DNA from: Apostichopus japonicus | Taxonomy: Eukaryota > Echinodermata > Holothuroidea > Aspidochirotida > Stichopodidae | DNA: 64,000 nucleotides | NCBI RefSeq assembly: GCF_037975245.1 | Contig: NC_092564.1 | Coordinates: forward strand, 2,877,984-2,941,983 | Direction of reading: 5' to 3' | Shown here: positions 58,319-64,000 of the stretch, piece after piece | Position numbering within the stretch: position 1 is the first letter of the stretch | Layout: the number at the start of each line of letters is the position of its first letter | Notes under the pieces: generated by a model | The model's database searches: none | What the model was told of the DNA's origin: nothing | What the model saw: the letters and a program-made list of their open reading frames with translations, nothing else | Made by a program: the position numbers and the translations under genes

Positions 58319-60302
58319 TTAACTTGATTCGTCGATTCGATCCCAGTTACCAGTCACTAGAGTCACTCTATTATGACATAGTCTTAACAAAGTTGTTCGA
58401 GTTTCATTTTCCTTTTGAAGTACTAGCCATGATACTTTATATCTAGGCACTCTTCATGATGTGTAGCGTTCAATGCATGATCCGTTATTCTTAGCTACGG
58501 AGTCTATAAAAATGCACTTGAAAATAACCCGCCAAAGTCAGTCATTAACGTGCTGTATATGAACCCTTTGAGTTAATATGTGGCTATATTTGCCGCCTAA
58601 AATAATCTGATAGTTAAAGTGAAAAATGACATATTTTTAACTAATGATCGGAACTTGTTTAACGTTGCTTCCATTTTGTTCATGTGTATTATGAAATGAT
58701 CTAATAATCATAATGCACACGATTGGTTGTTATAAGTCTATAAATTGTGATTTTAATATTTATATCGATACACATTGGCACGATTTTTGGGCCACAGCAC
58801 AACAGTGCACACCCAAGTAGCAAATACATTGAAGTGTACACTTTGCATCGCTTTATATTACTTTAAATATATTCCAAAGGTTATGTTTGATTGACTTTAA
58901 CGAACTTCGTTCTAACAAACTTGAATATAGCCATAAACTGAAATTGAATGCACGGTCATATCATATATTATCAACCGCCTTGCCTGTGCACTCATGTTCA
59001 AGTTGGAATTCGTCGTGTACGTTTTTCCTAAACTTGGATAATATTCAATCATTGCCTTAAATTGGTGACGCAGAGCTTGATTACATAGGATTTCACTTAA
59101 TTTTCAAGGTAAGGATACATTTTATTGTATACGTCGTTTACGAGTTCGTTTATTACGAAGATTTACACTTCTAAAGATAAATGAAGATCGAAATTTGATC
59201 TGAACAAGAAAAAAAAAGAGAATAAAACAAAACAATACCATGCTGGACAGTCGTCGAAATGCTAAAAATTCTGTTTGGTTTTGGATTCGTTTGTTTACCG
59301 TGTCGACAGACGATAAGAAACCGAGTACAATCTACGTAACTATATATAAATGAGTTGGAAGTTCGAACGGTACTAAGCCGAGTATAACAATGGAATTATT
59401 ATCTCTTAATATAGCCGATAATCGCTGATAAGTAAAACCCGACGATTTTGTTGTTGACGAATTCGTCGACTTTGCAAATAAGGAACACTTGACCTACGAT
59501 CTATACTTAAACATTGAAAAAGTTCGTAATCGTCAAAGTTAAGGAACAAGGAGTCGTATCCAACGAATTCGATATAGATAGAAATCAGTGAGTAAACAAA
59601 AAAATGAGAGGAAAACAGTTGACAATTAAACTGCTTATTTATAACAAAAACATATTTTTGTATAGTTAAAAGTATAACAGTTACAATCTCTGACGTTTCG
59701 ATCCTGTCAGGATTTTCTTCAGAGGCAGACCGGTTTAGTCCGCCTGACCGGAGCGTCACGGTCTCGTGCTATGTATTGAAGATAAGTCAGTAATATTGTT
59801 AGACTCTAGGACAAAAATTGTTGCCGCATTGTTTAGTATATTCATAGCCGAATGTCAGAAGAATAATGAAGTCCTCCGAGTTAAGTTAAGTATAGCCTTC
59901 CTGTGTTTCATATAGATGTTTGGTTCACAGCAATGCAATAGGAGTGTGTACTTATATAACACGCTCCTATATATACCATGTACGGTGTATACGGAATATG
60001 ATATACCATTTATATCTTAAGTAGGGTACTCGCTGCAGTGATCTTGAGCAAAATCAGAAGAAAAAAACCCCCGAATTAACTGAAACCGAAAATGTTAAAT
60101 TCACACTAGCGCCTATATGTAATGTCCATATAATGTTTTAGACATATCTCTAGCAAAAACAAAATGCATGCCAACTTGGATATAGTAACTAGTAATACTT
60201 GTACTTTGGACCCGGTCTTTTTTTGGCACGTGATTGTTGAACAGCGGGAAATTTAAAGCAAATATTATTCATCGAGTATGTAATCAGTCTATACATATCG
60301 GT
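58317..60302. other. Unannotated stretch with a second Penelope-type 3' motif
   Basis: No gene recognised. At 59688-59730 (- strand) there is a CTGAAGA...GAAACGTC arrangement like the 3' region of Penelope elements. The rest is AT-rich sequence. Confidence 0.4.
59688..59730 (-). ncRNA. Degenerate hammerhead-like motif
   Basis: On the - strand the sequence is CTGAAGA (position 7 of the hammerhead core is free, so A is allowed), AA, stem ATCCT-GAC-AGGAT, C, GAAA, CGTC. The stem I pairing is poor (A-T and G-C, then mismatches). It is probably a fossil end of another Penelope-like copy. Confidence 0.3.
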
Positions 60303-63300
60303 ATGTCGTTGTTACTACTTGCAACACTCACAACTCGTTCTATATTGTCCGATCTCAAGAAGAAGATGTGGTTTACAGAAGCCATCTGGCTCATTGGTTT
60401 GGCGTGTTACATTTTAAAGGGCATAATATGGAAAATACTTAGCTTAAACATGATGGGTAAGTTCCATACTTTAGTCTCTAATTATCTCTCATAATAAACT
60501 AGCTGGCCATGCACCTCACACTCCTTGAGGTGGTACTATACTGAACTGAAAATCGGTCGCCTGGGTATGTTGCATATGCAGATTTGTTGAAAATGAGTGG
60601 TATTAAAATGACAAAGTGGCCGACACCGTCAAACCATGCATGCATATTGGATAGCACACTCACAGTTTATATTATATTAATCAATCTGTGACTATAGAAC
60701 CCTGGCCAGCTATGTTGCTTCAGTCGCCATCATTCAGTCTTGGCAGCAGCGACGTAGCCAGGAATTTGAAAGGGGAGGGGGGGAGCACTTTTTGCGATTG
60801 ATATGGATTCTCAAATTTGTAGGCACGACTATCAGAGCCGTATATAGAGATACGGCTCTGACGACTATCTGAGCGGAGCGCCACCATCAGTTGGCGCGGA
60901 GCGTACAAGAAAATTTTTGGTTTTACAAACCCCCCAGATGGCCGGAAACGGCCCTTCCCGAGTGTTCATTCTGGTTCCCTGCAGGCCTCTTCCTAACTTG
61001 AGACACCTCATTCAATATCACTTTTAAACCCAAAAAACAAACGAGTTAAACTAGTACGTAATTCAATACTACATAATGTATTAAAATTAGCAAGGTACAT
61101 GTACAGAGTAGTCTTACTTTTCAACTTCTGATACTTGTAGATACAAAGATAGGCCAGAAATGTCTTTGCTACAACTATGGCCAGTAGTTGTCTTTGATAC
61201 AACTGTAGCTAGTAAATGTTTAAGTTAGCCTAATAAGAGAAGGCGAGAGCTATCCGACGATTGCCATCTGATGCAAATCTCAACTGTTTTCTCAACTGAA
61301 ATATTATCTGCGTAAACGGGTTCTTAACTACATGTTAAAACACTGACAAGATCGGATCCTAGTCTTTTGCATGAAATGGCACGCGATAGAAATGACAGCC
61401 TAGATGACAGAAGAATAGGTCACCTAATTTAGCCATATTCTTGCTACGTTCATTTCAATAGTGTTTCCTGTCTATAGACTCTTAAACTCGTCCAGCAAGC
61501 TTATCGATTTGAATTATGGGTAATTTAAAAAAAAAGATAACTTGGCCCAAAAAATGTAGGTCCGGGCCTACAGTGCTACATATATACTGGCTACGCCCCT
61601 GATCATATGATATCATTATCAACAGATTTTGTTTCCTGTTTTAATTCTTTTACATGTTCTTTTACATAATATATCGAAAGACAAACATAGTGCTCTTTTA
61701 CAATTTTTCCAGTAGGATGATTCTTGTTTATTGTCAAATGTCTGGACTTAAATAAATTTGACGAACTTTAACTGATGGACAATATAAACTTTCATATTTT
61801 GTAATATAGCCAGATATGGAGTGGCCTAAAAACAAATATCGTTATCGCAGTGTATTAGCAGTGTAATACTTATTACAGGAAGTGCGTATCACGTACGATT
61901 GCTAGCTTAGCTTCATAACATGCTGTTCGTGCAACAACTTAGGACGACTCATAGAACGAACGTTGTCGACGTTGTTGTGCATACGGTTCGTGACATTTCA
62001 TAGAGTGCGGTTAGGTAGGCAATATATATGTATTTTATTACGCAGTGGCCAACTGTAGGCTTGTAATTGGCTATAAGCTAAATTTAGCTAATTGCATCTG
62101 CCAAACTAAGTAAGTAGCTGAATCAGTAGGCCTGAATGTTACTACGATTACAATCGAGTTAACGGAGCTGACGAGTATTGAAGATCAAAAGAGCACTGAC
62201 AAAATACCATGCTAAAAAAACGACAGTTTGTAAAAAAAAAAAAATCAACACTGAAAGGGGGGGAGCGGTCGCTCCCCCTGCTCCCCCCCTGGCTACGTCC
62301 CTGCTTGGCAGAATGAGAAGTATAGATTGGTTGCATGTTTCCATTGAATAAACGTACTTCCTTTGCATGTTATATAGGTTTCTATAGCCTGCAGCAATAG
62401 TAACCCGTTAAACTCGCTGTTTACAGTCTGTGATGATGAACTAGACAACTGAATAATCTCATTATACCCCTGCAGTCTAATTCAGGTGTGCTATACTCCA
62501 TATAGAGTCTTTATGTCAATCCCCACAAGTGTTCTCCGTCAGGAAAAGTGCTACCAAGCAACAGAATAACATTTTTCTTGATATATTATCAATCAGGATC
62601 TATGTTGGGGAGAGGGGGTTGGGGGGTCAGGGGGATTGGATGCTGATGAGCATGAATGGAATTACATGTAGCGCAAAAATTGGGAGAATTGAGGCAATGT
62701 TTGAACCACTATCATGTCTTCCCAAGATTAGCACACGAAAATTGCTAACTGGTGAGTACAAAGAGGCCTTTTTTAGAAGTGACGAAAACTTTGGGCTCTC
62801 GTAGCTAAAAATCTACAAGGTCATGTAAGATACGGATGTTGAAGTTGCTATGAATGGCCAACGTGTCAGCAATCCAGGGAAGGGGTATAGGATTAACTAG
62901 TGAGAACTGCTACAATAGCTTTACAATAGCTTAGATAACCACATCACTTTGACGGTCTGTGTGTAATTCAATGAGGCATTTACTTGGAGTATGCTACCTT
63001 CAACCGCACCGCCTGCGAATGTAGCGATATGTCACTGATATGCATGGAGTACATTGACCTCCTTAAAGACGTTTTTTGTTTTCACTACAGGCCCCAGTAG
63101 AAGTATTGTGGTATAAACCTCGTTAAATATACCAATCTGTCTTTACAATATTAAAACTGTATCAGAGCTTTTAAAGTATACATGAAGACATGTAAAAGTC
63201 CTGTCAAATTCAAATTTCAATCTTACCAGTTTTATATAGTAGACTAACAGTCCAAAGATTTGACCAGCTATAACCGCTTTACAAGAAAAGTAACCGTTTA

Positions 63301-63489
63301 AACAGAAAAAATTAAACCGGGTTACGATGTTTTTTACATCAGAGTACACATTTTTTGGTTCCTTTATATTTTACTACTTTGATTTTCCAGGACTACCTGA
63401 CCATATAGCAATGGTGTTTTTATCTGGGGTTTTTTTCTTTCTGTCCCTCTCTGTAGATCAATATCCGATCCAGTGTACTGAAGATATTG
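60303..63489 (+). CDS. Possible membrane-protein gene, two exons visible, 3' end not found
   Basis: Exon 1 60303-60456 starts at ATG (MSLLLLATLTTRSILSDLKK) and has a hydrophobic stretch FTEAIWLIGLACYILKGIIW, then donor GGTAAGTT. Exon 2 63391-63489 has acceptor TTTTCCAG and donor GTAAGA and codes for LPDHIAMVFLSGVFFFLSLS then VDQYPIQCTEDI. Phases match (one base left, two supplied, making Gly) and exon 2 ends in phase 1, so the gene would run on beyond the window. Two membrane segments are predicted by eye. The intron contains the hAT-like element. I do not recognise the family; a chance pairing of two open stretches remains possible. Confidence 0.4.
60747..62303. mobile_element. hAT-like non-autonomous DNA transposon, 1,557 bp
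   Basis: The left end CAGCGACGTAGCCAGG and the right end (reverse complement CAGGGACGTAGCCAGG) match at 15 of 16 bases and continue into G-rich GGGGGGAGC on both sides. A perfect 8-bp direct repeat CTTGGCAG flanks it (60739-60746 and 62304-62311). CA-G termini plus an 8-bp duplication are hallmarks of the hAT superfamily. No transposase frame is visible. A second right-end-like sequence CTGGCTACGCCCCTG at 61587-61601 lies inside and may mark a nested or composite copy. Confidence 0.72.
62312..63390 (+). other. Intron-like stretch, nothing further recognised
   Basis: Lies between the hAT-like element and the second exon of the possible membrane-protein gene. No other structure seen. Confidence 0.3.
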
Positions 63490-63929
63490 GTAAGAACATT
63501 CTTTTGTTATAGTTGATATTTTGTTTTCGTGTGGCTTAACACAAATGTTTACAGTTGGATCAAATTGATACCAACAATAGCGGATAGTACATGTAATTTT
63601 TCGATTTTTTTTTTTCATTTGAATCCGATTATTGTTTCACTAATGGGAGTACTTAACTGTTTGGTTAGATTTATTAGTCGTTATTTTATGTCGAGGCCTT
63701 TTATCTATTTCCCTTGCTAGAATTATAATTAACAGCTAATCGATAAAAAAGATAATCGTATTGTAATTTCGAGCAGGAGCACAACAACGTATACATATAC
63801 ACAAGTTAGCCCCGCCACCAACTCACATACACACCTGTCACCAGAAGAATAAACCGCGGAGGCTCAGCTTCCGACTCCCCACCCCGACACGCACACAAGA
63901 TATTAAAACAAAATACAACGTATAGTGCA

Positions 63930-63932
<3 letters not shown>
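63490..63932. other. Stretch to the right edge, nothing recognised
   Basis: Follows the donor at 63490. No next exon of the possible membrane-protein gene was found. Confidence 0.35.

Positions 63933-64000
<68 letters not shown>
63933..64000. repeat. (AT)n microsatellite at the window edge
   Basis: Pure alternating AT from about 63933 running off the right end. Confidence 0.95.

Overview
This is eukaryotic, intron-rich, AT-rich genomic DNA from an invertebrate deuterostome, most likely an echinoderm (a sea cucumber would fit, but the sequence alone does not prove it). The pointers are split genes with GT/AG introns, a Ty3/gypsy element with the pol order known from deuterostome Gmr1-like elements, and dense SINE, Penelope, hAT and satellite DNA around a few conserved animal genes.

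Left part (1-9744, + strand): the 3' half of an M1-family aminopeptidase N-like gene. Ten coding exons can be read, with phases that join except for one short missing exon; the catalytic HExxH region lies left of the window. Its introns hold AT microsatellites, a purine-rich G-quadruplex-prone tract, and a U2-snRNA-derived SINE copy. 9745-16011 has no gene I recognise; it holds simple repeats and a decayed LINE 3' end. 16012-18512 (- strand) is a complete two-exon rhodopsin-class GPCR of 379 aa.

Middle part (18513-45905): repeats dominate, including a 39-bp minisatellite, a shorter degenerate array and a small hAT-like element. The clear gene here is a complete seven-exon proteasome subunit beta type-4 (PSMB4, 28462-36204, + strand, 259 aa) with its poly(A) signal. 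It has an unexpected alternative terminal coding exon in intron 1. A possible lone coding exon sits at 38828-38886, and a tRNA-derived SINE at 44917.

Right part (45906-64000): a complete 9.3-kb Gmr1-like retrotransposon (2,003-bp LTRs, 5-bp target duplication, one intact 1,550-aa gag-pol on the - strand) sits inside a ~295-bp tandem array rich in TGACCT-type half sites. Then follow a foldback MITE-like repeat, a Penelope-like element fragment with a GIY-YIG domain and a hammerhead-ribozyme-like 3' motif, a second such motif, a possible membrane-protein gene with two exons, and a 1.56-kb hAT-like element (perfect 8-bp target duplication) in that gene's intron.

The most original signal is the U2-headed SINE: five dispersed copies share a U2 snRNA 5' end joined to a non-U2 body, and two copies have convincing target-site duplications. 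The genes look like independent neighbours; I see no sign that they work as one pathway.
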